The notes: generated by a model from the letters alone, not told the origin. Counted from the stretch's first letter, positions 44,424 to 53,983 are shown. The stretch: DNA of 64,000 nt from Collinsella vaginalis (GCF_900176655.1 NZ_LT838842.1:106931-170930), one strand, 5' to 3'. Numbers and translations: made by a program.

Positions 44424-45932
44424 TTACAGGTGCATGGCGCTCAGGCGCAGGAGCTCTTCCTGGTTGGTCGCCTTGGTCTCGACAATGCCCGACAGATGCC
44501 CGTTCGACATGACGCCGATCCGGTTCGTGATGCCCAGGATCTCAGGCATCTCCGAGGAGACGACGATGATCGTCGTGCCCTGCTTGGCCATATCGATGAT
44601 GAGCTCGTAGATCTCGTACTTCGCGCCCACGTCGATACCGCGGGTGGGCTCGTCCATGAGGAAGACCTGCGGGAAGCGCTCGAGCCACTTGCCGAAGATG
44701 ACCTTCTGCTGGTTGCCGCCCGACAGGCTCGAGATCAGGTCGTCGGGGCCCATGGCCTTCGTCCTCATGCGCTTGATCTCGCGGTTCGTGGCGCGCACCA
44801 TCTTGTCCTGCGAGAGCGCGACGCCGCTCTTGTACTGATCGAGGTTGGCGATCGTCGTGTTGAAGGTCAGATCGCCCTTCAGGAACAGTCCGTTGGCCTT
44901 GCGCTCTTCTGTGATGAGGGCGAAGCCGTGGTCCATGGCGTCGCGAGCTGAGCTGAAGTTCATCAGGCGGTCGCGGAAGTACACGCGACCCGCCGCACGG
45001 GTGCGGATGCCGAAGATCGTCTCGAGCAGCTCGGTGCGACCGGCGCCCACGAGCCCGTAGAGGCCGAAGATCTCGCCCCGGCGGACATCGAAGGAGATGT
45101 CCTGCAGATGCGGCTCGAACTTGGTGGAGAGGTGCTGGATCTTGAGGATCGGCTCGCCGGGCTCGTTGTCAACCGGCGGGAAGCGCTGGGCGAGCGAGCG
45201 GCCCACCATGGCGGAGATGAGCTCGTTCATATTCGTCTCATCGGTGCGCTTGGTCATGACCAGGTTGCCATCGCGCAGCACCGAGACCTCGTCGCAGATC
45301 TCGAAGATCTCATCCATCTTGTGCGAGATGTAGATCAGGGCGATCCCCTGCTCGCGCAGCATGCGCATCATCTGGAAGAGCTTGTCGACCTCCTGCGCCA
45401 TGAGCGAGGAGGTGGGCTCGTCGAGAACGATGACCTTGGCGTTGTAGGAGATGGCCTTGGCGATCTCGCACATCTGACGCTGCGAGACCGACATGGTGCG
45501 CATTGGCTGCGAGAGATTCACCGTCATGCCGAGACGACGGAAGAGCTCGTTGGCCTCCTTGCGCATGCGGCCCTCGTCCACGATGCCCATCGCGTTCACC
45601 GGATAGCGGCCGAGGAAGAGGTTGTCCACCACGTTGCGCTCCAGGCACTGGTTCAGCTCCTGGTGCACCATGGCGATGCCGTTCTCGAGGGCGTCCTTCG
45701 GGCCGGAGAAGCTGATCTCCTTGCCGTCGAGCATGATGGAGCCCTCGTCCTTCTGATAGGTGCCGAAGAGGCACTTCATCATCGTGGACTTGCCGGCTCC
45801 GTTCTCACCCATGAGGCCCATCACGCTGCCGCGGCGCACGTCGAGGCTGATGTGGTCCAGCACGCGGTTGCGTCCGAAGGTCTTGCTCATCCCCTTGATG
45901 GACAGGACGATGTCCGATGTCGAATCTGTCAT
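44424..45932 (-). CDS. mglA: Galactose/methyl-galactoside ABC importer ATPase
   Basis: Double-domain ATPase of 502 residues powering the MglBC importer. First domain: Walker A GLMGENGAGKSTMMK at about 39, Q-loop, signature-like TMSVSQRQMCEIAKA and Walker B VIVLDEPTSSL. Second domain: degenerate Walker A GLYGLVGAGRTELLE, signature SSLSGGNQQKVIFGKWL, Walker B VFLMDEPTRGID. Such asymmetry is usual in this family. Start 45932 has GGGGTGAG 4 bases upstream. It follows mglB after a terminator-like hairpin and is 15 bases before mglC. Confidence 0.94.
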   Translation of the reverse strand: MTDSTSDIVLSIKGMSKTFGRNRVLDHISLDVRRGSVMGLMGENGAGKSTMMKCLFGTYQKDEGSIMLDGKEISFSGPKDALENGIAMVHQELNQCLERNVVDNLFLGRYPVNAMGIVDEGRMRKEANELFRRLGMTVNLSQPMRTMSVSQRQMCEIAKAISYNAKVIVLDEPTSSLMAQEVDKLFQMMRMLREQGIALIYISHKMDEIFEICDEVSVLRDGNLVMTKRTDETNMNELISAMVGRSLAQRFPPVDNEPGEPILKIQHLSTKFEPHLQDISFDVRRGEIFGLYGLVGAGRTELLETIFGIRTRAAGRVYFRDRLMNFSSARDAMDHGFALITEERKANGLFLKGDLTFNTTIANLDQYKSGVALSQDKMVRATNREIKRMRTKAMGPDDLISSLSGGNQQKVIFGKWLERFPQVFLMDEPTRGIDVGAKYEIYELIIDMAKQGTTIIVVSSEMPEILGITNRIGVMSNGHLSGIVETKATNQEELLRLSAMHL

Positions 45933-46033
45933 GTTCTCACCCCTAGTTTTCTCCGAAGTTCCCGCCTTGGCTGCAACCGGGGTCGCGCCCGCGGTCGGCT
46001 TCGGCACAGAAAACTGTCCGACACTGCATATCC

Positions 46034-46069
46034 AAAACCAAGGGGGAGAAAGACCCTTCTCCCCCTTGG
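46034..46069 (-). terminator. Attenuating terminator between mglB and mglA
   Basis: Perfect 13-bp stem CCAAGGGGGAGAA / TTCTCCCCCTTGG (46038-46050 and 46057-46069), loop AGACCC; TTTTGG follows on the minus strand. It lies about 45 bases after the mglB stop inside the operon, so partial read-through would make more binding protein than transporter. Confidence 0.65.
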
Positions 46070-46111
46070 ACCGTCACATTAGCTTGCCCGCATCAGGCCG
46101 CGCACACGTCC

Positions 46112-47404
46112 CTACTTAAGCAGGGAGGTGTAGGAGGCGCCGTTGTCGGTCTTCACCATATTGATGGCGAAGGCGTCGAACTCGCCCGGGTTGGCGAGGC
46201 GGTTGGTGATGCTGGACTCGCTCTGGCCGTCGCCGCCGATGTACTCGACCTCGAGGTTGAGCAGGTCGTCGTACTCCTGGAGCAGCGGCTGATAGGTCGA
46301 GGACAGGAAGTTGTCCGCGGAGTTGTAGATGGAGAGCCAGACCTTCTTCTTGGGGCTCTTGGACTCGTCGAGCTGCGATTTGGCCGTGTCGTAGAGGGCC
46401 GTGGCGTCGGCGAACTTGTCGGCGTTGTCGGAGGTCACCGTCAGGTTCATCGCGTAGAAGGAGCGATCCTCCTCGCTGTACTTGAAGTCGTCCTCGGAGA
46501 TGACGTTGCCCGCGTCGTCCTTGGTGCCGATACCGGTCTCGATGTCGACGCCGTCAAGGGAGTTGCGGAGCAGGCGCAGGGTGAGGTAGGCCTGGACGGC
46601 GGGGTTCTGGGAGATGGTGCCCGCGTAGCCGTCGGCGATGGCGGCGACGGCGTCGGAGTTAGCGTCGTAGCCGAAGGTCGGGACCTTGTTCTCCTTGGAC
46701 CAGGCGTTGAACATGGCCATGCCCATGCCGTCGTTGTTGGAGACGACGATGTCGATCTGCTCGCCGAAGGAGGCGGACCAGGTGCCGATGGCGTTGCCGG
46801 CCGTGGGCGCGTCCCAGGTGGAGCCGGCGGTGGTCTTCATCTCCTGCGAGGCGAGCTCGCGAACGGTGTACTTCTTGCCGTTGACCTCGATCTCGCCGTC
46901 CTGGACGACCGTGGCGGAACCGTCAGTGTTGGTGCCGGCGGCCTCGGAGACGACGTTGCCGTCCTTCTCGATAGCCGTGCCGAGGGCCTTGCGGCAGCCG
47001 CGGGTGCGGGCGATGGAGTCGTTGTGTCCCACGTCACCGATGGCGAGGACGTAGCCGATGACGCCGTCACCGTTGCGGTCGATGGTGTCGATGTTTGCCT
47101 TGATGTAGTCGACGATCATCTGGCCCTGCAGCTCGCCGCCCTGGTTGGCGTCGAAGCCGACGTAGTAGGTCTTGTCGTTGAACTTCAGGGTCGTCATATC
47201 GAGCTCGCCCGTGGAGCTGTTGGACGGCTGGCGGTTGTAGAAGACAACCGGCTTATCAGCGTTCGCGGTGCTCGATGCGGCAGAGCTGCTGCCGGCCTCG
47301 GTGGAGCTACCGGAGCCGCCGCAGCCCACGAGGGCGCCGGCACCGATGACGCCCGCGGCGCCCAGACCGCAGACCTGCAGAAATTGACGACGTGACATTC
47401 CCAT
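46112..47404 (-). CDS. mglB: Galactose/glucose-binding lipoprotein of the Mgl importer
   Basis: Substrate-binding protein of 430 residues. N-terminus MGMSRRQFLQVCGLGAAG carries a twin-arginine-like motif (SRRQFLQ) and a lipobox LVGC with Cys28, so it is probably a Tat-exported lipoprotein. The mature protein has the two-lobed periplasmic-binding fold: FYNRQPSNSSTGE, YVGFDANQGGELQGQMIVDY, DIVVSNNDGMGMAMFNAW and FGYDANSDAVAAIADGY. MglB-like proteins bind D-galactose and D-glucose. Start 47404 has AAAGGGG about 9 bases upstream. First gene of the mgl operon; a candidate LacI site lies 140 bases upstream. Confidence 0.92.
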   Translation of the reverse strand: MGMSRRQFLQVCGLGAAGVIGAGALVGCGGSGSSTEAGSSSAASSTANADKPVVFYNRQPSNSSTGELDMTTLKFNDKTYYVGFDANQGGELQGQMIVDYIKANIDTIDRNGDGVIGYVLAIGDVGHNDSIARTRGCRKALGTAIEKDGNVVSEAAGTNTDGSATVVQDGEIEVNGKKYTVRELASQEMKTTAGSTWDAPTAGNAIGTWSASFGEQIDIVVSNNDGMGMAMFNAWSKENKVPTFGYDANSDAVAAIADGYAGTISQNPAVQAYLTLRLLRNSLDGVDIETGIGTKDDAGNVISEDDFKYSEEDRSFYAMNLTVTSDNADKFADATALYDTAKSQLDESKSPKKKVWLSIYNSADNFLSSTYQPLLQEYDDLLNLEVEYIGGDGQSESSITNRLANPGEFDAFAINMVKTDNGASYTSLLK

Positions 47405-47542
47405 GAGAACTGCCCCTTTCTGTGGTGCACCGCGTGCACCTCTGCTGATAGAGACGGCGCTTGCGCACCGCCATATCCGCTCGGACCGGGGGTCCAAAGA
47501 ACGCTCCCACACGCCTTGCGACCCCGTCGCCGACCTGATGAT

Positions 47543-47555
47543 GGTAACGTTAACA
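47543..47555. promoter_or_regulatory. Candidate LacI-family operator upstream of mglB
   Basis: GGTAACGTTAACA contains a near-palindrome centred on the CG step, the form of LacI/GalR sites. It shares ACGTTAACA with the site at 48928-48938 in front of galM. The regulator gene lies between the two sites. The 47405-47782 gap has no other feature I can support. Confidence 0.6.
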
Positions 47556-47782
47556 CCCAACGAAGGGATGCGTGCCTGACGGCCGCCCCGCCATCGCCAA
47601 ACGGTCAGGTTTTTGACGCGGGCGGTCATCACCCCAGCTAGTAGATGGTGCTAACTCAGAGAATGGGCGCACGGCAACAATCCCATAGGTCCGCGAAAAC
47701 AAACACATAGGGATCTCGTGTCTCAGAGGCCCTCAGTCCCTGATCGAACCTCGCGCAAGATGCTGCGATCTGCGCGCGCCGA

Positions 47783-48820
47783 TCAAGCGCGGTCGGCCAC
47801 CGTCCGGCGCCTGATGAGGGTGCCCGGGATGCGCACCGTATAGGGCTGACGCTCCGGCTCGTGCATAGCGTGCTCGAAGACGGCCTGCCCCCGTTCGCGC
47901 AGGTCGAACCTGACTGTGGTGAGCTCCACGTTGGGGATCGTGTCCACCAGCGAGTCATCGATCCCGACGACGCTCACGTCCTCGGGGACGCGTCGGCCCG
48001 CCTCACGCAGGGCCGCGATGACGCCCAGGGCCATCTGATCGTTCGCGACGTAGATCGCCGTCGCCGCGCGATCACGGGCGAGTTTCACCCCGGCCTCGTA
48101 GCCGCTGTTCGCCGTCCAGTCCCCGCGCAGGGGCTCCACGGGCTCAATCCCTCGGCTGGCGAGGGCGTCGCGCCACCCCGCCTCGCGGAACTGCGAGTCG
48201 ATGGAGAAATCAGGTCCACCCACGAACCGAATCTGCTCATGGCCGTGCTCGAAGAGGTGCTCCATGACCAAGTGCGAGCAGCCGTAATGGTCGGAGTCCA
48301 CCGTGGTGCAACGCGGATGGGCGTACATGGTGACGATGACCGTGCTCATGCCCGGCTGGGGCATGAACGTCTCGAAATCAGGGGCCATGCGGCTCATGCC
48401 GATGATCATGCCGTCCACGGGCAGGGCCGCCATGCGGTGGGACGCCTCAGCGAGCGAGAAGGCCTCGTCCTCGCGCATCTCGATCATCGTGATGGCGCGG
48501 CCCCGCTTGCGGGCGGCGGCGAGGATGCCGTCGAGCATGGTGAGGTTGCCGATCTTCGTGATGTCGTACACGCAGAGCCCGATGGCGCGGTACCGGCCCC
48601 CACGTAGGGATCGGCCCGCGTAGTTGGGGCGGAACCCCAGCTCCTGCATGGCAGCGAGCACCCGCTCGCGGGTCTTCTCGCTCACATTGGGCATGCCGTT
48701 GGCGACTCGGGAGACCGTCTGCTGGGAGACGCCCGCCGCCGCCGCGACATCGGACATGGAGACGGCGCCGCTGCCCCGCGGACCGTGCCCGGGGGTGTGC
48801 CCCTGATCCGTCCGATCCAT
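47783..48820 (-). CDS. LacI-family transcriptional regulator of the galactose genes
   Basis: A 345-residue regulator. Helix-turn-helix SMSDVAAAAGVSQQTVSRVA with hinge ANGMPNVSEKTRERVLAA at about 22-60, then the sugar-binding core: DGMIIGMSRMAP, VDSDHYGCSHLVMEHLFEHG, IRFVGGPDFSIDSQFREAGW, AIYVANDQMALGVIAAL and VVGIDDSLVDTIPNVELTTV. Start 48820 has GGAGGAGGAG 3 bases upstream; the HTH itself begins at Met22. It sits between mglBAC and galMKT, and both flanks have an ACGTTAAC-type site, so galactose or a derivative is the likely inducer. Confidence 0.92.
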   Translation of the reverse strand: MDRTDQGHTPGHGPRGSGAVSMSDVAAAAGVSQQTVSRVANGMPNVSEKTRERVLAAMQELGFRPNYAGRSLRGGRYRAIGLCVYDITKIGNLTMLDGILAAARKRGRAITMIEMREDEAFSLAEASHRMAALPVDGMIIGMSRMAPDFETFMPQPGMSTVIVTMYAHPRCTTVDSDHYGCSHLVMEHLFEHGHEQIRFVGGPDFSIDSQFREAGWRDALASRGIEPVEPLRGDWTANSGYEAGVKLARDRAATAIYVANDQMALGVIAALREAGRRVPEDVSVVGIDDSLVDTIPNVELTTVRFDLRERGQAVFEHAMHEPERQPYTVRIPGTLIRRRTVADRA

Positions 48821-48910
48821 TGCTCCTCCTCCCGCCGGCGTTACCACGCCCTGTGCCGATCGACCGTCTGCCGCCTGATTTCGACCAGTCGCAAGAAAGT
48901 GGGAAAGCCC

Positions 48911-48939
48911 ATGACAGCTTCTTTTGAGTACGTTAACAT
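48911..48939 (+). promoter_or_regulatory. galM promoter overlapped by a candidate LacI operator
   Basis: ATGACA (48911-48916), 17-base spacer, TAACAT (48934-48939). The operator GTACGTTAACA (48928-48938) covers the -10 box, so binding would block RNA polymerase. Confidence 0.55.
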
Positions 48940-49001
48940 TCCAAGGGTGGGTTCGCAAGGACCGCATTCCCCAGCCGGTAAAACCCATGGGAGGAACGGG
49001 T

Positions 49002-50075
49002 ATGATCGATCAGGCACTGTTCGGATGCACCTCAGACGGCCGCACCGTCACGCTCTTCACGCTTTCCGCGGGGTCCGTGCGCATCCAGGTGATGGACTTC
49101 GGCGCCACCCTCGTGCGCGTCCTCTCCCCTGACGCGGCAGGAACCGTGGCCGACATCGCGCTCGGCTTCGATCGGCTCGAGGGCTACCTCGATAACCCGG
49201 CCTGTTACGGCGGGACCATCGGCCCGTCCGCAAACCGCATCGACCGAGCCGAGGTGCCCATGGGAGACCGCATCTTTCACCTCCCGAAAAACGACGGGCC
49301 GGACGTCGCTAACAACCTCCACACCGACCTTGAGTGCGGCCTGCACAAGCGCATCTGGAACGCTGACGTTGACGAGGCGGCCAACACGGTGCGCTTCACC
49401 TGCCGCCTCACCGACGGCGAGCTGGGGCTCCCCGGAAACCGCACCTTCACGGCGACCTACACGCTCAGCGAGATCGCAGGCGGCGCGGCGCTCACCCTCA
49501 CGCACGGCTGCGAGACCGATGCGCCCACCTATGTGAACATGACGAACCACAGCTACTTCAACCTCGGCGGCATCGGCTCGGGCTCGGCGCTCAACGCGGC
49601 CGTCACCATCCCCGCCGCAAGCTACCTTCCCGTGCGCGAGGACAGCGTCTCCCCCCGCGAGGTGCAGCCCGTCGCGGGTACACCCTTCGACTTCCGCGCT
49701 CCCAAGCGTCTCGGTGCCGATATCGAGACGGCCGATGAGCAGCTTCGCCGGGGGCGAGGCTACGACCACTGTCTGTGCGTTGACGGCTACGCGCTGGGAT
49801 CAGCACCGCGTCCGGCGCTGACCGCGCACGATGACCGTTCCGGCCGCACGCTCGAAATCGACATCACCGCCCCCGGCGCCCACCTCTACACGGGCAACTG
49901 GCTCGACGATCGGAACGCCAAGGACGGCATCAGCTTCGGACCGCGTGACGGCTTCGCCTTCGAGCCCGAGTTCTACCCCGACAACGTGCACCACGCGGAT
50001 TGGGCCCACCCGGTCTGCACCCCGAATGCTCCCTATCTCCAACGCATCATCTACCGCTTCACCACGTGCCCCTAG
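49002..50075 (+). CDS. galM: Aldose 1-epimerase (galactose mutarotase)
   Basis: Interconverts beta- and alpha-D-galactose ahead of galactokinase. 357 residues. Seen: VMDFGATLVRVLSPD, GGTIGPSANRIDRAE (binding Arg), VNMTNHSYFNLGG (catalytic His), and FEPEFYPDNVHH (catalytic Glu in EPEFYPD). Start 49002 has GGGAGG 8 bases upstream; earlier in-frame ATGs overlap the promoter. First gene of the galM-galK-galT operon, 63 bases before galK. Confidence 0.94.
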   Translation: MIDQALFGCTSDGRTVTLFTLSAGSVRIQVMDFGATLVRVLSPDAAGTVADIALGFDRLEGYLDNPACYGGTIGPSANRIDRAEVPMGDRIFHLPKNDGPDVANNLHTDLECGLHKRIWNADVDEAANTVRFTCRLTDGELGLPGNRTFTATYTLSEIAGGAALTLTHGCETDAPTYVNMTNHSYFNLGGIGSGSALNAAVTIPAASYLPVREDSVSPREVQPVAGTPFDFRAPKRLGADIETADEQLRRGRGYDHCLCVDGYALGSAPRPALTAHDDRSGRTLEIDITAPGAHLYTGNWLDDRNAKDGISFGPRDGFAFEPEFYPDNVHHADWAHPVCTPNAPYLQRIIYRFTTCP

Positions 50076-50138
50076 CGGCGGGAAGTCTCCACCCGGTTTC
50101 ATTGCGCCCCGTCCTCGGGGCAACGAGAAAGGATCCCC

Positions 50139-51353
50139 ATGACCGACACCATCCCAGCAGCCGCCGAGCGCGCCCTCGCCTTCTTCACGCAGGAATTCGG
50201 CGAGCCCGCCCCCGGGGCGCGCCCGCTCTACGTGCATGCGCCGGGCCGCTCCGAGATCTCCGGCAACCACACCGACCACGAGGGCGGGCATGTCATCGCC
50301 GGCTCGCTCGACGTCGCAGTCGAGGGCATCGCGGTGGCGAACGGCACTGACACGATCCGCGTGGCCGACGAGGGCTTCCCCACCTTCGAGATCACCCTCG
50401 ACAGCCTGGAGGCCCGCGATGACGAGCGCGAGACCTCTGCGGCCCTGCTGCGTGGCATGGCGAACCAGCTCGCCGCGACCGGGCGCACGCCCACCGGCTT
50501 CGATTTTGCCTTCATCTGCACCGTTCCCGCAGGTGGCGGTCTGTCCAGCTCAGCTGCAGTCGAGGCCGCCTACGGCCGCGCGATGGAGGCGCTCTGGGAG
50601 GGCCCGGAGATCGCCCCCATCGAACTCGCCAAGATGAGCCAGTTCGCTGAGAACTGCTTCTTCGGCAAGCCCTGCGGCCTCATGGACCAGGCCGCCGTCT
50701 GCCTGGGCGGCCTCGCCTACATGGATTTCGCCGATGCGGCCGAGCCCAAGACCGCCAAGCTCGACCTCGATTTCGAGACCGCCGGCTACGCGCTCTGCCT
50801 CGTGAAGGTGGGCAGCGACCACGCCGACCTCACCGACGAGTACGCCGCGATCCCCCAGGAGATGCAGGCAGTAGCAGCCGCGTTCGGCAAGTCCCGCCTC
50901 AGCGAGGTCGACCCTGCGGCGTTTGACGACCGCGTGGACGAGCTCCGCGAGAAACTCGGTGACCGCGCCGTGCTGCGCGCGATCCACTACTGGTATGAGA
51001 ACGGCCTCGTCGACCAGCGCTGGGAGGCGCTCAACGCCGGCGACATCGAGCGCTTCCTCGCGCTCACACGCGCCTCGGGCGCAAGCTCCGCAATGTTCCT
51101 GCAGAACGTCTCGGTCCCCGGGCACGACGTGCGCGAGCAGCACGCCATGGTGGCCCTCGGCCTCGCCGAGCACATGCTCGCCGGTCGCGGTGCCGCGCGC
51201 ATCCATGGCGGCGGCTTCGGAGGCTCCATCCAGTGCTTCGTCCCGACCGATCTGGTTGATGAGTTCATCGCGCGCATGGACGGCTGGCTCGGAGCGGGCT
51301 CCTGCCGTCGCTATGCCATCACCGAAAAGGGGGCGTATGCCGCATGGCTGTAA
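50139..51353 (+). CDS. galK: Galactokinase
   Basis: ATP-dependent phosphorylation of alpha-D-galactose at C1, Leloir pathway. 404 residues, GHMP kinase fold. Motif 1 is APGRSEISGNHTDHEGGHV, with Asn where E. coli GalK has Glu in GEHTDY; motif 2 ICTVPAGGGLSSSAAVEAA binds phosphate; motif 3 IHGGGFGGSIQCFVP. The catalytic Asp region is FGKPCGLMDQAAVCLGG. The NHTDH variant is known to me from other anaerobes, so it should be active. AAAGGA lies 6 bases before the ATG. Its last 10 bases overlap galT. Confidence 0.94.
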   Translation: MTDTIPAAAERALAFFTQEFGEPAPGARPLYVHAPGRSEISGNHTDHEGGHVIAGSLDVAVEGIAVANGTDTIRVADEGFPTFEITLDSLEARDDERETSAALLRGMANQLAATGRTPTGFDFAFICTVPAGGGLSSSAAVEAAYGRAMEALWEGPEIAPIELAKMSQFAENCFFGKPCGLMDQAAVCLGGLAYMDFADAAEPKTAKLDLDFETAGYALCLVKVGSDHADLTDEYAAIPQEMQAVAAAFGKSRLSEVDPAAFDDRVDELREKLGDRAVLRAIHYWYENGLVDQRWEALNAGDIERFLALTRASGASSAMFLQNVSVPGHDVREQHAMVALGLAEHMLAGRGAARIHGGGFGGSIQCFVPTDLVDEFIARMDGWLGAGSCRRYAITEKGAYAAWL

Positions 51354-52960
51354 CCGATGGTCAGCAGGGCACCGCTGAGGAGACAACGCAGGGCCGCGAG
51401 GTCATCGAAGGGCTCGTGGACTATGCGGTGCGCGTCGGCATGGTCGAGACCGCCGATAGGCGCTGGGCCTACAACGCCGTGCTCTCCGCGGTGGGCGCCG
51501 CAGGTCCCGGGCCACATGAAAGCTGGGAGGCTCATGCCGGCTCCACCGCCTCCTTTGACCTAGAGGAGGCCCTCGCGGTCCTCGCTGAGGTCGCAGTCGG
51601 CTCCGGCAGCGTGGAGGATACCGCCGGCGGGCGTGACCGCGCGTCGATGGCCGCCATGGGCGCCCTCATGCCCCGCCCGTCCGTGGTTGCCGACGGCTTC
51701 GTCTACCGCCACGGTGCCGAGGGGCCCCAAGCCGCCACGGACTGGTTCTACCAGCTCTGCTGCGATGCCGGCTACGTGCGCCGCGCCGCCATCGCACGGA
51801 ATGTGGCCTGGGCTGTGGCCACGCGGTGGGGCGAGCTCGAGATCACCATCAACCTCTCCAAACCCGAGAAGGACCCGCGCGATATCGCCGCCGCCGGGGC
51901 AACGCCCGCGCAGGGGGCGGCCTATCCGGCCTGCCAGCTCTGCATGACGAACGAGGGCTACCCGGGACGCGCCGCCGCCGACGCGGGCGGAGCGCATCCG
52001 GCCCGTCAGAACCTGCGGATCGTACCCATCGACCTAGGAGGCGAGGTGTGGGGTCTCCAATACAGCCCTTACGCCTACTTCGATGAGCACTGCATCGCCA
52101 TGAGCCCCGCGCATCGGCCCATGCATGTGGACCGCGAGAACATCGCCCGCCTGCTCGATTTCGTCGACTACCTCCCCCACTACTTTGTGGGCTCGAACGC
52201 CGACCTGCCGATCGTGGGCGGATCGATCCTCTCGCACGACCACTTCCAGGGCGGGCTGCACACCTTCCCGATGATGCGCGCCAAAGCGGCCGAGACATTC
52301 GAGCTGCCGGGTCATGCGAATGTAACCGGCGAGGTGCTCACATGGCCCTTGAGCGTGCTCAGGCTGCGCTCGCGGGACCGCAGCGCCCTGCTCGACGCGA
52401 GCGATCGCGTGCTCGCCGTCTGGCGCGACTGGACCGACGAGGGCGCAGGGGTCATCGCGCACGGCGCGGACGGGACACCGCACAACACGATCACGCCGGT
52501 TGTCAGGATGGAGCACGGCCTCTACACCGCCTACTTGGCGCTCCGCTGCAACATCACGAGCCCTGAGCACCCGCTCGGGGTCTTCCACCCGCATGCGGGC
52601 CTGCATCACATCAAGAAGGAGAACATCGGCCTCATCGAGGTCATGGGCCTCGCCATCCTGCCGCCGCGACTGGTGGACGAGCTCGACGCCGTGCGCAAGC
52701 GGCTGCTCGCCGCGCAGGCGGGTGGCAGCTCGAGCGAGGACCTCGCTCAGGCGCTTGAGGACGACCCGCTGACCGCGCCGCACGCGGCCTGGGCGCTCGA
52801 GGTGGCCCGCCGTCATCCGCAGCTCGCCTCCGAGGACGCCGACGCCGTCATCAAGGATGAGGTTGGGCTCGTGTTCTCCCAGGTGCTTGAGGACGCCGGC
52901 GTCTTCAAGTGGGATGAGGGAGGACGAGCCGCGCTGCATCGGCTCCTCGCAGCTCTGTAA
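51344..52960 (+). CDS. galT: Galactose-1-phosphate uridylyltransferase, type II
   Basis: Exchanges UDP between UDP-glucose and galactose-1-P. 538 residues, the long GalT type found in Gram-positives rather than the 350-residue E. coli form. Signatures: ACQLCMTNEGYPGR, LQYSPYAYFDEHCI, and the active-site SHDHFQGGLHTFPMMRA with the nucleophilic His; later VRMEHGLYTAYLALRCN and GVFHPHAGLHHIKKENIGLI. ATG 51344 overlaps the galK end by 10 bases. UDP-galactose 4-epimerase (galE) is not in the window and must be elsewhere. Followed by a good terminator. Confidence 0.94.
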   Translation: MAVTDGQQGTAEETTQGREVIEGLVDYAVRVGMVETADRRWAYNAVLSAVGAAGPGPHESWEAHAGSTASFDLEEALAVLAEVAVGSGSVEDTAGGRDRASMAAMGALMPRPSVVADGFVYRHGAEGPQAATDWFYQLCCDAGYVRRAAIARNVAWAVATRWGELEITINLSKPEKDPRDIAAAGATPAQGAAYPACQLCMTNEGYPGRAAADAGGAHPARQNLRIVPIDLGGEVWGLQYSPYAYFDEHCIAMSPAHRPMHVDRENIARLLDFVDYLPHYFVGSNADLPIVGGSILSHDHFQGGLHTFPMMRAKAAETFELPGHANVTGEVLTWPLSVLRLRSRDRSALLDASDRVLAVWRDWTDEGAGVIAHGADGTPHNTITPVVRMEHGLYTAYLALRCNITSPEHPLGVFHPHAGLHHIKKENIGLIEVMGLAILPPRLVDELDAVRKRLLAAQAGGSSSEDLAQALEDDPLTAPHAAWALEVARRHPQLASEDADAVIKDEVGLVFSQVLEDAGVFKWDEGGRAALHRLLAAL

Positions 52961-52991
52961 CGGGCGACCTGCAACCTCCTCCAAAGCACGG

Positions 52992-53020
52992 CGGGGCCCT
53001 CGCGGGCCCCGTCTTCTTTT
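52992..53020 (+). terminator. Terminator of the galMKT operon
   Basis: CGGGGCCC (52992-52999) pairs with GGGCCCCG (53004-53011), followed by TCTTCTTTT. Between convergent galT and lacC; the minus-strand side has only a weak T-run. Confidence 0.8.
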
Positions 53021-53041
53021 CCACTAACTGTTCTGCACCGT

Positions 53042-53983
53042 CTACAGAGGTTTGACCTCCACAGCGCTGTACACCTCGTCCCAGCGCTCCATCACCAGAT
53101 GGCCGGTCTGGGGGTCCATCGCGTTCAGCTTGCCGCAGGTGCTCCCCATGCGCAGAACCTCCTCGTCCTCGGCACCACGGGCGATCGCATGGGCGAAGCC
53201 CGCGATCGTGGAGTCACCCGAGCCGGTCGCGTTCACGGCCGGGATGCTCGGCATCACCACACGATACGCGTGCTCCCCGTGCCGCGCCACGGCACCGGCC
53301 CCGCCCATCGTGATGACGACCCACGGTATCCCGTCGAAGCGCTCGTCGTCCTCGAGGGCGGTGAGCAGCTGATCGAGGTCATCGGGGGTGAAGGAGGTTT
53401 CCAACAAGCCGTTCACTTCCGAGAGGTTCGGCTTGATGAGCGTTGGCTTCGCCGGCGCGACGAGAGCGGCCTCAAGGGCGGCTCCCGAGGTGTCGAGCAG
53501 GGCGGGCCTGCCGACCTCGGCCGCCCGGGCCACCATACCCGCGTAGACGTCGGCGGGCACGCCTGCCGGGAGGGACCCCGAGAGCGTCACCGCACCGCAG
53601 TCCTCGGTGGCGGCGAGATCAGCGAAGTGGTTGAGGAAGGACTCCAACTCGTTAGCGCTGATCTCCGGGCCGTGCTCGAGGAACTCGGTCTGGTTCCCCT
53701 CATGCAGCACGGCGATGCAGATACGGGTCTCGCCTGCGATCGGCGTGAAGCTGTGCGGGATGCCGTCGGCATCCATGAGGTCCGCGAGCGCCTCACCCAG
53801 ATGCCCGCCAATGAAACCGGTGGCGAGCACCTCGTCATCCAGCTGGGTGAGGACGCGGCTGACATTCAGCCCCTTTCCCCCGGCGGTCCGATGCGGCATG
53901 ACGCGGTTCACGTCATCGATATGCAGGTGATCGATCTGGTACGACGTGTCGATCGAGGGGTTCAAGGTCACCGTGAGGATCAT
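53042..53983 (-). CDS. lacC: Tagatose-6-phosphate kinase / 1-phosphofructokinase family (LacC-like)
   Basis: PfkB-family sugar kinase, 313 residues. N-terminal ILTVTLNPSIDTSYQIDHL and TAGGKGLNVSRVLTQL, substrate and GHLGEAL region, and the C-terminal ATP/anion-hole motif PAVNATGSGDSTIAGFAHAI with the catalytic Asp of GSGD. LacC and FruK are hard to separate by eye; the context of AgaS, NagA and a mannose-family PTS favours tagatose-6-P to tagatose-1,6-bisphosphate. Last gene of the agaS-nagA-lacC run, 30 bases after nagA. Confidence 0.86.
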   Translation of the reverse strand: MILTVTLNPSIDTSYQIDHLHIDDVNRVMPHRTAGGKGLNVSRVLTQLDDEVLATGFIGGHLGEALADLMDADGIPHSFTPIAGETRICIAVLHEGNQTEFLEHGPEISANELESFLNHFADLAATEDCGAVTLSGSLPAGVPADVYAGMVARAAEVGRPALLDTSGAALEAALVAPAKPTLIKPNLSEVNGLLETSFTPDDLDQLLTALEDDERFDGIPWVVITMGGAGAVARHGEHAYRVVMPSIPAVNATGSGDSTIAGFAHAIARGAEDEEVLRMGSTCGKLNAMDPQTGHLVMERWDEVYSAVEVKPL

